Assembly: GCA_942486035.1 (NCBI GenBank)
Contig: CALNXK010000179.1
Location: forward strand, 659,501-723,500
DNA length: 64,000 nt
Origin: Porites lobata
Lineage: Eukaryota > Cnidaria > Anthozoa > Scleractinia > Poritidae
Direction: 5' to 3'
This document shows, one piece after another, positions 1-10,798 of the stretch. The notes below the pieces were generated by a model. The model saw nothing but the letters and a program-made list of their open reading frames with translations. It did not search any database and was not told the origin of the DNA. A program made the position numbers and the translations under genes. Position 1 is the stretch's first letter; each line of letters begins with the position of its first letter.

Positions 1-660
1 ACCCTGAATTCCGCTTAATCCGGTCTGACGGCCGTGATCGGACCGATCGGATCCAGACATCAATTTTAGCGGCCGCCAAAATTGACATGCTGTGTTTGAG
101 TCAATTTTGTCGAGATAACAAAAGCCGATTGTTCGCGACATGACGCAGATCAGTTGCTAATCAAGCTCCAGATCAAATAGAAACAAGACAAAAAAAATAA
201 GTGTAAAATAAGTAAAAAGATATATAATAAGCAACTTACATTTATTCGACGTTTCCATGAGACCACATCATTTTGGAGAATGAACAAAAAAGTTTTGTGT
301 CAAAGTTGTTGGAAGAGTTGACATTTAAATTCATTACATGGCATTCATAAAAATTGATTTTGACTGTTAAAATCGCTTTTCTCAACCTCGGGTTCCAAAC
401 CCGTCATCACCATTACAAATAGCTAGTTGTCAAATAATTGAAAAGGTCAATTTTGGAAATGTATCTTGAACAGCATACAGAATACTAAGTTTGCATAAAA
501 ATGCGCAAGTTGATAACGTTTATCACTGCTTGTGTTCCACTGCCATCATGTTGTTTGACGCTGATTTTCTGTTCACTGTAAAGAAAATTAAGCACAGGAA
601 ACAATCCCTATGTTTTGTGTGGGTATTTGTTTTTGTTTCAGAAAAATCAAAACAATTGTG
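1..660. other. Intergenic host DNA, no gene seen
   Basis: No coding region, RNA gene or retroelement motif is recognisable here. The only structure is a short palindrome around a NotI-type site near 62-85, where CAATTTT and AAAATTG flank GCGGCCGC. The short open frame at 523-741 runs into the repeat at 661 and has no protein-like features. Confidence 0.5.
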
Positions 661-3600
661 ATAGCGGACCTCCCGCGCGCGCGAAGCGCGCGCGCAGCGG
701 AGCACCATGGGTAAGAAAATTTGGTAAACTATCCATCCCACAAAATTTGGTTATGAAGTAGCGTACGCCCGCCCGTCCGTACACACACTTCATGTAAGCC
801 GATGTCAAATGTCACAATAGATCTTGCACAACTTGACTAGCCTCTTAGTTATGTAAGCCATCCGTATGAGTACGATTAGATTGACAGCTGTCAAAATCAG
901 ACATCCGCTGACAATTATCACATGACCGTCTCGCGGGCTCAGATAAAAGACTAGTTGTTTTGCCCTTATATATAAGCTGTTATAATATGTCACACTTACC
1001 AATTCAACATAAAAACGAAACTACGCCGGGCAAGGCTGTCAGTTGGCTGACAGTCGTTTAAAGTTACATTGGCAAGCCAAATTAAGGTCAATTGACAGCT
1101 TTCAAAATGGGACATGTGCAGACCACTATCAGAAAACTAATAACGATAGCTCAGGTTCGCTCAGGTACACGATCTGGCATTTTCCACTACATGCCGGACG
1201 GAAATGTCCTACTCACACTCGTAGTCTGTTAATTCGAATATTCACCATTCTAATGAAGGTTAATTGACAGCTGTCAAACTAGAGTATACGCTGACCATCA
1301 TCACCTGAGTGGATCGCGAGCTCATTTTTCTATCTATTGAGGTCACGTAGTGTTTAAAGTTTTGCGCTGATATTTTACTTGATCACAGGCTCAATTCGAA
1401 GCCCTATAGCTTTATAGAAAATCTATCCGTCCTAGAAAATTCGGCAATCACCTGACCGTACACCGACCACCCCACATGTCCGTCCGCACCACAGGCATAC
1501 CAATGTTTAATCTCACACTTTCTAGCTAGTTTGGGAGCCTGTAACTCGATATTGTACATCCATGTTTTGATTAATTGACAGCTGTCAAAACAGTGTTTCT
1601 GCTGACCGGTATCGCCTGACCGTATCGCGGGCTCAGGTATCGACCCTCTGAGTTCGAGTAATATTTTGAAGGTATCCGCTGACAAGTTGCTACTTTTCAA
1701 ATGATCGCAGGCTCAAGTTCAATTTTTTAAAATGCATATGAAATAAGTCGTGTTTCATGAGCCTCACTTTTAAAATGTTGATTTCGAACTGATTTCGGAC
1801 ACGAAAATTCAACCGGGTTTTACATTTACACGCAGGGAAGGCAATCGCTTTTGACTTTTCTCACTGTCACGCGTTGATCACGCTCTACGTTCAATTTTTA
1901 TGTTCTGATTGGTCAAAATTTGACAGGTGAGTTTATGCGGAAAATTTATGCAGCGTCTGGAAACTTTCTTACTGATAGCTGGAGCTGAGAGAGTTTTGTG
2001 TCATCTTGTGATGTTTTAAACTGTCTTTTTCTACTTGGTGTACAAAATGAAATACAGCTGCTATCAAGATTGTTCTGTAATTCGTGGCTGGTTTGTTTAT
2101 TGCGCTTTTTGTTGACAAATGCACCGCTTGTCAAAGTCATTGGAAATCCGACTTCGGATGGCATCGTTTTCAAAAATGAGCTTACTCACTTGCCCTTGCT
2201 TGAGGCGTAAGAAGGTTGAAAAGTCTCAAGCGATTCTGGAACACTTGATGACCTTCAGAAGCAGTATCTCGACTGGTAAACCTGAGCCATTATTGTTTTT
2301 GATGTGTTTTTTTTTTCGGTTTCCTGAAGTCCAGCGTATGGTTTATGCGGCTTAAGTTAAAACACGAGCAATGATCTAACCTACAATAGTATCAGGTTTA
2401 AAAAGCCTTGAGACATTTTTTGACCCGCAAATTCAAAGAAAAGGTTCCGAAGATTATTTAGTTATGATTTTGGGTGTAAACAGAAAGCTCTGAGCGATTT
2501 TCTTGCCTCGAGTTCATCTTGAAAAAGAGCGAACATCGGGAAGCCGGCTTAAAACATAAATAAGCTTATGCTTGCCTGACTCATGATTTTCTGAGACACT
2601 TTACTCTCAATACTTCTCTTCGTGAATGAAAATTATTGTCTCTGTACATGTTTAACCGAATTAAACTTATTTTATTGATTGTTAGTAGTCCCTCTCGCAA
2701 TTTTCACCGCTGCACCGGTTTTTTTCCAGTCGAACATAAACATCGCATGTAGGAATACTCAAAACGCCGCGCGTAAATATCACTCGCTTTTAAAGATTAC
2801 ACATGACAAAATCATACACAGTTTAATGAATAAAGGGAAATAAAACCTAAACATAACAATTTCTCTGTCATGTTGAAGGGTAAATGGTAACTCTATTAAT
2901 CGCACTGCAAATTTGGTGCCTGTCAAAAGTGAGAACCCGTCCGGCTGGCCGAAAAGTGATTTTGGGAATTTTTTTATCGTTTTAATTAAAAGCCCATAAT
3001 TATTACCCTGCATATCACATAGGACCAGATTTTTCTAACAGAAAACGTTTTATAATTCAGTGCTATAATTTGTTGTGCAAAGGAAGCGCGTGCTTTGATC
3101 GTCGTGGATATTGAATGAGTACAAATTCTCTTGCAAAATTGTGAAAAACTGCAGAATTATAGGTTTAAATAGGGCAAAAAAGAACAAATTCTGTCCGAGG
3201 TCTGCGCACTGTTTACCTGAGACGTGATGAGAAAAAGTATGTTTAAAAGGCTGGTTTACACGCCACCAGATTCGTCGCCAAGATTTACTAATAAACTAAA
3301 CTTGTCGAAGACAAAAAATCCGGCCTGATTTTATTTTGGCCTCTCTTTTAGACAGAGGAATGCAACGTGTAAATTGGCTGCCACCAAGGACTATCGTGGC
3401 GCATGTGTTTCTTAAAATTATATTTCGGGGTTGTCCAATTATCCATAGTCTCTCTAACGGAGCAATGTTGGAGAGACTGGTGAATGCCACATTATGATGG
3501 TACAGCTAATGCAAATACAATACACGAATAGGTCTATTTGTTTTCCAGGCCTAATCTACTGTGATCGAACATGATTGCTATTTTTCGGTGTACAAATAAT

Positions 3601-3786
3601 TTGATGTAAAATTTGTTTCACTCTTGGACGGTCAAATTCTGATTTTTCTCTAAAATCACTCAGCCTTTGCCTCAAAAGTCAAATGAATGTGCCCTGATCT
3701 GTGGATTACAAGTTTATTGTTTGATTTAAATTATGAATTTATTAAGGGAGCTTCGCTTTTAGCCCTGGCTAAATCTATATATTAAA
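661..3786 (-). mobile_element. Non-autonomous repeat element, copy 1 (inverted partner at 40654-44249)
   Basis: This block matches 40654-44249 in reverse orientation along its whole length. One end carries ATAGCGG followed by a GC hairpin (alternating GC around GAA) and ACCATGGGTAAGAAAA. The other end carries the palindrome TTAGCC-AG-GGCTAA next to AAGCGAAGCTCC and TATATAGA. The same two ends bound a shorter copy at 49244-50081, so they define a transposon family. No transposase is visible; all open frames inside are short and interrupted. The class is unknown. The terminal GC hairpin recalls Helitron 3' ends, but no CTRR terminus or TC start is evident. Confidence 0.7.
870..1710. repeat. Iterated TTGACAGCTGTCAA motif array inside the repeat element
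   Basis: The 14-bp palindrome TTGACAGCTGTCAA, or a one-base variant, recurs near 883, 1091, 1262 and 1573. Each time it is followed at similar spacing by GCTGACC, a CACCTGA-like word and GATCGCGGGCTCA-like text, giving diverged monomers of roughly 200-350 bp. The same array appears inverted in the partner element near 43640, 43815 and 44020. It looks like an internal minisatellite of the transposon. Confidence 0.55.
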
Positions 3787-4845
3787 CCAGTAGTTACAGT
3801 TGTGTGTTACCAAAACTGCGCAAAGACTATCTATCAAAGCCTAACGAGAGCTTTTCTGTACAGGTTACAAAATCGTGCAGGTTATAAGAGCTTTCTATTT
3901 AGTGCACCCATCCACAGGCTCCTTATCGATCGCTTTCCTTTTTGAAAGACACGAAATAATTCTAGTAACCACCTCGTACCCAACCTTCCCACAACCCATG
4001 TAGTCACCACCCACTTAGGATTACAACCAGTCTCCCATGTACACGAAATGAGGGCTTCGTCACGCTAATGTTTAGGAGCGCGTAACGAAGCCCTAAGTAC
4101 TTCTTTGCGGAAGCTTACATTACAACGCGTGCCAAAGAAATATCCAGTTTACCTTAATTAATGTTTCAGGTGCATCATTCAGAACAACACTCTTTTCCAC
4201 AAGAGGAGACTGTTTTACTCAAATCGCCAAGGCATTTGTAAAAGCAGGACCTGCATTCTCTGAGTTTGCGTAACCGCGTTTGTAGGCCATGTCTAACATA
4301 TAAGTATAATTAAAATTAATAATAAGACAAACCTGAAGGTAGCATGAGGCTTAAGGCAAGGCTACAAATAAGGTTAGCGATCAGTTTGGTAAAACAACAA
4401 CATGACGCAAATTATACCAAACAGTGCAATTTTTTTCCAAACTTACCTTTCCTTGTAGAAAGAGACGTCACAGCTACCAACAGCATAGAAAGAAATATAT
4501 AAATGGCAGGCTTCATTTTGGAATGATGCAAAAACAAACCCAGCCAAAATCCTGTGTACAATAAAACATGCAGTCTCATGTAAGTAAAACTATAGTTTTT
4601 ATTATAATACTGCCACGTGTAGCGCGCACGTACGTATTTCGGACGTTAACAATTTCTTAAATAAACAATCAATGAAATGATAACTTGGCAAGAATATGAA
4701 CTATTTTCTTGGCGAATTTTGTTATTTCGATCGGTGACTCGTCATTGATTTTTTATTTTGCGGGAAGTACTCGCGTGGTCGTTCGCCGGCATTCGCTTTG
4801 TTGATAAGTTGCAAATAGTAAAATGTTTTGTCAGAATACTCCTAT
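3787..4845. other. Intergenic host DNA with a small hairpin MITE (4051-4094)
   Basis: No gene is seen. The only structure is a 44-bp hairpin at 4051-4094, with arms AGGGCTTCGTCACGCT and AGCGCGTAACGAAGCCCT, which looks like a miniature foldback repeat. Confidence 0.45.
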
Positions 4846-6510
4846 TATATATCTAGCCGAATTTTTGAAAACATACCTCAAAACGGACCAGAATATTCGC
4901 ACAGGAACCTGGCGATAGCCAGGTTTTTGGTCACTGCGGTGAGAAAAAACGTAGGGGGCTGGTTGGTCTCATTGTCAAGCTCAGTCCCTGAGCTAACTCG
5001 CCATGGGTTGGGAAGGGGCCTCCATATCAATCCCTAGGGGAGAGGGTGCTGCAAAAGCGTGGTACCGTCCGTAAGTCTTGCTCTGGGAGAGTCAGTGCAC
5101 TCGTCATGTCCGCCTTTAGTTTGTCATGTCAAATTATTGTAATGTTTGAGGCCCATTGGCCAATGAAAGCATTCCCCTCAAGCACTTGCTAGGCTGGGGG
5201 GGGGGGGGGAGAGGGTGATTTAACCTTGAATTCTCTGCTTAGAACTTGGTTAAATCTCAAGCATCCTCTATCATTTTGAGCCTTCAAGCAGCTAGAGTGT
5301 ATGGCCAAGTCCAGAGTGTCTTTTTGATGGCATTGAATGTTTATTTTGCTAATCAGGAACCAAGAAGAGAACCATGGGTAAGAGCTGAGTTTCTTGACAA
5401 TATTCACTTTAGTTGAGTCACACGGTGGTCGGTTGCTAGGGCTTTTGCTCCCACACCTCTCAAAACTGAGAGTTTTAGGCCATATAGAGAAGTAGAATGC
5501 ATCGAATGTAACAAAACTTGGCAAGGAAGTAATTTAATAAATTACCTATTTATTGGTCTTATTTCATCCCATGTGACTTCTATTGTGACGTCATAAATGA
5601 TGTCCAAATTTGGCATCAGAAAGAAAATTCAGGAAAGAAATGGTAAAAATTTTACGCTAGTTTTCTGTATAGAATTCTATGATTTCTGGTGAAAGCCCCA
5701 TCTCAATCAGATGAAAAGGCGCAAAGTTACATTTAATTAAAGAAATTCAAATTTCCCGCCAAATGACCATATATGGTCAAACTTTAGGGGTATTTTAACG
5801 CGAAAGCAATGAAGGTAGTCGCAACGGAGCAAAGACAAGTTTGCATAAAAACAAAATTGTAGTTTTTTGCATTTAGGATGTGTGGTCTATGACGCGTATT
5901 TCGTCACGAATTACGTCATTTTGACTTCATAATGAGGTAATTTTTGACGAAATACGCGTCATAGCACCACATAAGCCGAATTCAAAAAACTACAATTTTG
6001 ATTTTATGCAGCTTTGTCTTTTTTCCGTTGTAAATACATTCATTGTTTTCGCGTTAAAATACCCCTAAAGTTTGACCATATATGGTCATGAGGCGGGAAA
6101 TTTGAATTTCTTTAATTACCTGTAACTTCACGCCATTTTATCCGATTGAGATGGGGTTTTCACTGTAAATATTGTTTTTCTGTAACAAAAATGTTTGTAA
6201 CATTTTGAACACCGCTTATCAAATTTTTAACGTTGTTACTAAAAATAGGTGTCACTTATGACTTCATGTTTTCAAGAAAAGTCAAAAATACCTTCACAAT
6301 TGTAAAAATTTAAAGAAAACTTTTCTCCAATTAAGATGTTCTAATGTTTTGCTTCATTTGAAATATAAACTACCCTTCTGTAAGCCAGAAATTGAATTTA
6401 AGAACCTAATGGGAGCAAAAGCCCTAGCAACCGACCATCGTGTCAGTTTAAGGTGTGTGGCCTCCAGGAGCCCACTGGTGCGGTTTTCATAAATCCGGCT
6501 AGATATATCG
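4846..6510. mobile_element. Large foldback (inverted-repeat) element
   Basis: The ends are inverted copies of TATATCTAGCCG(A/G)ATTT followed by TGAAAA (about 4847-4873 and 6484-6509). Inside, 5410-5470 is the inverse of 6410-6460 (GGTCGGTTGCTAGGGCTTTT). A long palindrome, 5688-5925 against 5926-6164, is centred on TATGACGCGTATTTCGTCA and its complement. Both arms carry TGACCATATATGGTCA. The left half holds about 300 bp of extra sequence (about 4880-5190) missing from the right, so the element is asymmetric. No transposase is seen. The 111-aa open frame inside (5189-5524, -) is not protein-like. Confidence 0.65.
5196..5209 (+). repeat. 14-base G homopolymer
   Basis: An uninterrupted run of 14 G residues lies inside the left arm of the foldback element, followed by GAGAGGG. 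Length calls at such runs are error-prone. Confidence 0.9.
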
Positions 6511-8326
6511 TATATATAAAAAAAGATCATGTGTTCGAGATATGAACCACTGCAGGCAATAACATGTTATGCTTTACTTGGGTAGTCAGTTCTTTATTGA
6601 GCTGTTGTTATTTGTCGAGCAGTTTATTAACCTTGCCAAGCGCTTACTTACTCTGCCTCAGTTGGGTAGTCAGTTCTGTTGTTATCTTTAGAGAAGAATA
6701 TTTAACCAAACCTTACTACAAACCTGGCTTTTCTCAGTGGGTAGCCAGTTCTAAGTTTGTCGAATTTCTAAATTATTTCAACTGTTACAATAGAGGCTTT
6801 TGCTTTGAACTTTTTTTTTCATCTCTTTTTTATAGGGAATTCAACCCATGGGACGCACAATATTCTTCAATTCAAGGAATTCAAGTTTTCATTTTTTGCT
6901 CCGGGTTTCTTGCATTAAACTTGGCAAATCTGCATTGCTATCTAAGCTAGGATAGCCTTTTACACAGGAAAAGGCGTTAACGCAGAGCCCACAAGCGTAT
7001 TTAACCCAGCGTTGTAGAAATACGCGAGCAAGAATTACTTTAAAATCCACGCGAGCGAAACGAGGGAAAGTTAAGGAGAACGTTCCCTCATTGACGTGTA
7101 GTGTCTCTTGCGACTTAAAAGGTGTCATAACGCGCAACCGAATACCAACTAAAAAAGCGGTCTCTGGAGCGATGTTTGCGACACCTAAACTTGCGAAATG
7201 CGTCCTTTATAGTTACACTTGGGCCTTGTCCACACGTATCCAGATATTTTCGAATCCGCAACTTTTTTGCCCTGGCTCTAGACGTCCGTTCTAGATATGC
7301 CTAATATGAAGTAAACCGTGCTTACGGTTTGATAAGGGCAGACGATGCGTAAAGTAAATTTAAATTTTTCATTGCTGTTATCATTATTTTAATTTACTAT
7401 TTACTGTAATCTTTAACTGCTGCTTATTTGAAATCCTTGTAAGTAAATATGTATAGCGCAAAAAACCGGCAAGCTTAACTTAATCTAGCCTCCCACGCAG
7501 ACTAGGAACACGTGACGAACCCCTTAAGAACGTCTGCGTGGGAGGCTAGTAAACTTAATCATACCTACCCGCCTGGACTCGTTTTAACTATTCGTGGGTA
7601 GGTACTATTCAAATTGTAAATATCTGTTTCCTAATAAAGTGTGTTGTTGTTGTTGCCTGATCGCAGGTTACTAGCGTTGTTTTAGTCATCTTCCTTTCGC
7701 GGTCTGCTTCTCACTTGGATAAACTGCTGATTTCCGACATCGTCCAATAGCGGTAAATTCGAGTTCACATGTTGACGGTTTACGGGCACTTTTGTGAGTT
7801 CACACTGCAGTTAAACCTACCAAATCGTTTGCTAAGATTGTAATGATCACTAGCCTCTGTGAGTCTCCCTCTTAGTTTTCACCTTAAACTACTGATATCA
7901 TTACTACCGTAATACTAATACTTATATTTTTCGACAACACAATGGGCCCATGGAAGTAAATCGATAGCAAGGTAGTTAAAGTCACATCACGGCGATGATT
8001 TATATCAAGGAAGAAAAAGTCAGCTTTCATGGGAGGCAACTTATATCAAGGAAGAAAATAATTGATTCTCAAGGTGTAAACTGTTACATATAACAATAGT
8101 ATAAGAACCTCGCCAATAATATGTTACGCCACATAAATAAACAACACGTCAATAAATAATTATTTAACAAATGATGCATCTCTATAGAAAAATGATATTA
8201 AGGTAAAAAAATGTGTCTTTGGAAAATAAATTCATGCCTATCTAGGCAGAAAAATACACATCGTGGTCGTAAAATCATATCAAGACAGAAAATGTTCCAA
8301 TGCGGTAGTGAATTAAAAATGGAACA
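6511..8326. other. Intergenic host DNA, no convincing gene
   Basis: A 128-codon frame at 6564-6950 covers a stretch in which the phrase GGGTAG(T/C)CAGTTCT is repeated three times. Its composition looks like translated repeat, so it is not called as a gene. A GTT microsatellite near 7640-7656 follows AATAAA-like text and may be the tail of an old retroposon. GCCTGATCGCAGGTTA near 7658-7673 resembles a motif at 34243-34257. From about 7900 the DNA becomes AT-rich with short repeats (ATCAAGGAAGAAAA twice). Confidence 0.4.
7485..7549. repeat. 65-bp hairpin MITE with 18-bp perfect arms
   Basis: CTAGCCTCCCACGCAGAC (7485-7502) is the exact reverse complement of 7532-7549. About 29 bp of spacer lies between the arms. 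This is a compact foldback repeat. Confidence 0.75.
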
Positions 8327-8581
8327 ATGTGGTATGTCGTAGTACATGGATATTATAATAAAAACTATTTAAAAACACTGGTAAATCGATTTCACCTCGA
8401 ATACATTTCACATGATTTGTTACGCCACATTACACAACACATCAACTGCGTCAATACTCAAGATATTTTGAAAGAAACGGCGCGCCATATTAAAACGTAC
8501 TTTGAAGATATTACCTTAGAATGGCTGAGTAATTTTTTTAAGATGGCTAGAGAATGTGATTATTTTCGGCAAAGAAAGTAG
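8327..8581 (+). other. Open reading frame at the element insertion point, 84 aa, unrecognised
   Basis: The frame runs from an ATG at 8327 into the first bases of the Polinton TIR, where it stops. It is rich in His, Ile and Tyr, has no recognisable domain, and lies in AT-rich DNA unlike the GC-richer host sequence further left. If the element and one copy of the AAAGAA duplication are removed, this frame stays open for about 30 more codons into the right flank. That is compatible with the insertion having interrupted a real or decaying gene, but chance is not excluded. Confidence 0.25.
8571..8576. repeat. Left target-site duplication (AAAGAA)
   Basis: AAAGAA directly abuts the left TIR and is repeated in the same orientation directly after the right TIR at 30837-30842. 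A 6-bp duplication is the known signature of Polinton integration by an rve-family integrase. Confidence 0.9.
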
Positions 8582-8685
8582 TTATGAAAACGGGTATTGT
8601 ACACCGCGTCCCAGAATTAAATACTTTCGTTAATTTATCAAATAATAAAATCCCAGAATTTGCAAGAGACTACAAAAAAGAATAT
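8577..8685 (+). repeat. Left terminal inverted repeat of the Polinton
   Basis: These 109 bp are the exact reverse complement of 30728-30836. Similarity continues imperfectly to 8709 (against 30707), with a 3-base length difference just inside the perfect part. The repeat begins AGTAGTTATG and contains the start codon and first 34 codons of the gene that is complete only at the right end. Confidence 0.95.
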
Positions 8686-8742
8686 CTTTACATAAGAGGA
8701 TTAAATAAAATTAATTATAATTTAAACTTTTTCGTCTTTTAA
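8584..8742 (+). CDS. Truncated 52-aa duplicate of the right-end gene, encoded by the left TIR
   Basis: ATG at 8584 opens a frame whose first 34 residues (beginning MKTGIVHRVPELNTF) are identical to the gene at 30269-30829, because both starts lie inside the TIR. Beyond the repeat the frame continues for 18 divergent residues and stops at 8740-8742. The right-end protein runs to 186 aa, so this is a by-product of TIR growth rather than an independent gene. Whether it is translated is unknown. Confidence 0.45.
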   Translation: MKTGIVHRVPELNTFVNLSNNKIPEFARDYKKEYLYIRGLNKINYNLNFFVF

Positions 8743-8766
8743 TATAATCAGTTATTAAAAGACGTC

Positions 8767-10302
8767 ATGTCTAACCAGTTTGATAACGGTTTTCAGGGTT
8801 CTCAACCCTTTATAACAGATAATGAATATAAGAGTTTATCTCTTGATCAATTAAGATATATATTAAATCAAAAGAAAAAAACAATACAAAAAAGCTATAA
8901 GGAATTAAGTGAAAAAGAAAAAATAATTAGAGATATAAGAAGACTTGATAAGCGTAATGAAAAAGTAAAAAAAGGAGTAGATATAAAGAAAAAATATAAG
9001 AAAAAGAAAGCCTCCATCAAAACGGTGGCTCCCTCTAAAAAGAAAAAGATAAAAACATTTGATGAGTATTTTGAGGAATGTATAAAAAATAAAGAGATTC
9101 TCAAAGATACTCCTTCTTATTTTAGAGAAGCTCTTGAACGCGCTATTAAAGAATATGACCAAGGTCTTGTAAGAGAAAAATCATCTCTTAAAGATTTTGC
9201 AAATAAGTACACGATTGAAGGAGTTTTTGGTTACGACCCAATTCAGTTTTTTGATTATATAAATAACACATTAGTTGATTTTTTTACCTATCATAGAAAT
9301 ATAAAATTTACGTTAAATTTAGTTTGCATGATGGAAAAACAAGAAACAAATCAAAAGACTGGTCTTTTTAATATAGAAGAAGATAAGGCCTATTTTAATA
9401 CATATACATTTACTAATTTAAAATCAACTGATGTTGATGAATTAATTTATAGATGTACTGAATCTATTTTAGGTCAAATGGAAATGTATGCAGAAAGATC
9501 AAGTAATTGGGTTTTTAAAGAAGTAGTAAAACTAGAAATTCATACTGTTGAATTTAACCCAGCAAAGGGCTCATCTTATATTGTACTTCCAGATTGGATA
9601 AAGAATAAAAAAGCAATTGTTAATATTAAAAATAAAGATGACAAATGCTTTCTTTGGTGTATACTTAGATATATTTACCCTAAAGAATCACATGAAGAAA
9701 GAGTAGAAGATTTAAAGAAGTATGAGTTTTCACTTAACACTAAAGGTATTACTTTTCCAATGAATGTAAAAGATATTACCAAATTTGAAAAACTTAATCC
9801 AGAATTACCAGGAATAAATGTTTTTTCTGTAGATGATAAAAATGATATTTATCCTTTGAAAGATTCAAAAAAAGATTGTAAAAATACTATTGATTTATTT
9901 TTAATTGAAGAAGATGGAGCCTCACATTATACTCTAATTAAAAATTTTCATAGGTTAATAAGGTCTCAAAAAACTAAAAGTAAGGATGGTAAAATATTTA
10001 TTTGTAAGAGATGTTTTACTCATTACACCAAAGAAGAATTACTAGATAAACATATTAAATATTGTTCTAATAATCAAACAACACTTGTAAATATGCCCAA
10101 ACCAAATACATATTTATATTTCAAAAATTATTATAAACAACTACCTATTCCTTTTGTAGTTTATGCAGATTTTGAATGTTTTACAAAACCAATGAATAGT
10201 TGTAGTCCTAATCCAAAAGAATCTGATAATTACAACTATCAAAAACACGAGCCATCAGGATTTTGTTTTTATGTTAAAGGTATAGTTGATAAAAAAAATT
10301 AA
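8767..10302 (+). CDS. Protein-primed family B DNA polymerase, N-terminal part (frame broken at 10291)
   Basis: First of three overlapping-frame pieces of the element's pPolB, which copies the linear genome using a protein primer. The N-terminal third is lysine-rich and probably coiled. Around residues 280-400 it holds the Polinton-polymerase upstream region that contains DKCFLW. A C2H2/C4-type finger follows (CKRCFTHYTKEELLDKH, then C). The exonuclease I motif YADFE is at residues 466-470 (D468, E470). The frame stops at 10302, just after an eight-A run at 10291-10298, and coding continues in the +1 frame, so one extra base in that run explains the break. ATG at 8767 is the first start inside the element. 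Confidence 0.85.
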   Translation: MSNQFDNGFQGSQPFITDNEYKSLSLDQLRYILNQKKKTIQKSYKELSEKEKIIRDIRRLDKRNEKVKKGVDIKKKYKKKKASIKTVAPSKKKKIKTFDEYFEECIKNKEILKDTPSYFREALERAIKEYDQGLVREKSSLKDFANKYTIEGVFGYDPIQFFDYINNTLVDFFTYHRNIKFTLNLVCMMEKQETNQKTGLFNIEEDKAYFNTYTFTNLKSTDVDELIYRCTESILGQMEMYAERSSNWVFKEVVKLEIHTVEFNPAKGSSYIVLPDWIKNKKAIVNIKNKDDKCFLWCILRYIYPKESHEERVEDLKKYEFSLNTKGITFPMNVKDITKFEKLNPELPGINVFSVDDKNDIYPLKDSKKDCKNTIDLFLIEEDGASHYTLIKNFHRLIRSQKTKSKDGKIFICKRCFTHYTKEELLDKHIKYCSNNQTTLVNMPKPNTYLYFKNYYKQLPIPFVVYADFECFTKPMNSCSPNPKESDNYNYQKHEPSGFCFYVKGIVDKKN

Positions 10303-10798
10303 ACCAATAATTTATACAAAAACAAGTGAGGATGAAGATATATCAAAAGTAGTTGTAGAAAAACTTACAGAAGTAACAAAAGGAATTTATAACGATTTTT
10401 ATCGTAGACCGAAACCTCTAAGACTAACACAATCTGAACAAAAATCATTTGAGAATGCAGTTAACTGTCACATTTGTAGTCGTGAATTAAGAGAGGATAA
10501 AGTTCGAGATCATTGCCATTTTACAGGACAATACCGTGGAGCAGCACATAACAAATGTAATCTTCAATGTCGAAAACCAAAACTACTTCCAGTTATATTT
10601 CACAATCTTCAAGGTTATGATGCTCATCTGTTTATAAAACAACTTGCTAGATTAGATGGTGATTTAAATTGTATTCCATCAACAGAAGAAAAATATATTT
10701 CATTTTCTAAAAGTATTAAAGTTGATGAGATTTATTCTTATAAAGTTGGTAAAATGATAGACATAAATTTTGAAATACGGATTTTTAGATTCATTTAA
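10286..10798 (+). CDS. Family B DNA polymerase, exonuclease part (middle fragment)
   Basis: The middle piece has no ATG of its own; its open frame simply continues the polymerase after the shift at 10291-10298. It contains an endonuclease VII-type zinc motif: CxxC, then DHCHFTG, RGAAH and a final CN. The exonuclease II motif HNLQGYDAHLF follows. In Polinton polymerases this zinc module sits between exo I and exo II, as seen here. A second shift near 10782-10786 (five T residues) moves coding to the third frame. Both breaks are single-base gains in homopolymers, which fits either read errors or decay. Confidence 0.85.
   Translation: MIKKIKPIIYTKTSEDEDISKVVVEKLTEVTKGIYNDFYRRPKPLRLTQSEQKSFENAVNCHICSRELREDKVRDHCHFTGQYRGAAHNKCNLQCRKPKLLPVIFHNLQGYDAHLFIKQLARLDGDLNCIPSTEEKYISFSKSIKVDEIYSYKVGKMIDINFEIRIFRFI

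Noticed and set aside
661..3786. Helitron assignment for the 3-kb repeat family
   Set aside because: The terminal GC hairpin is suggestive, but neither a TC start nor a CTRR end, nor Rep/helicase sequence, could be found.
6564..6950. 128-codon frame as a membrane protein gene
   Set aside because: Hydrophobicity comes from translated T-rich repeats (GGGTAGTCAGTTCT phrases); no domain or neighbour supports it.
10291..10298. Programmed ribosomal frameshifting in PolB
   Set aside because: No stimulatory structure was seen, and a second shift of the same type follows at 10782-10786; homopolymer indels explain both.
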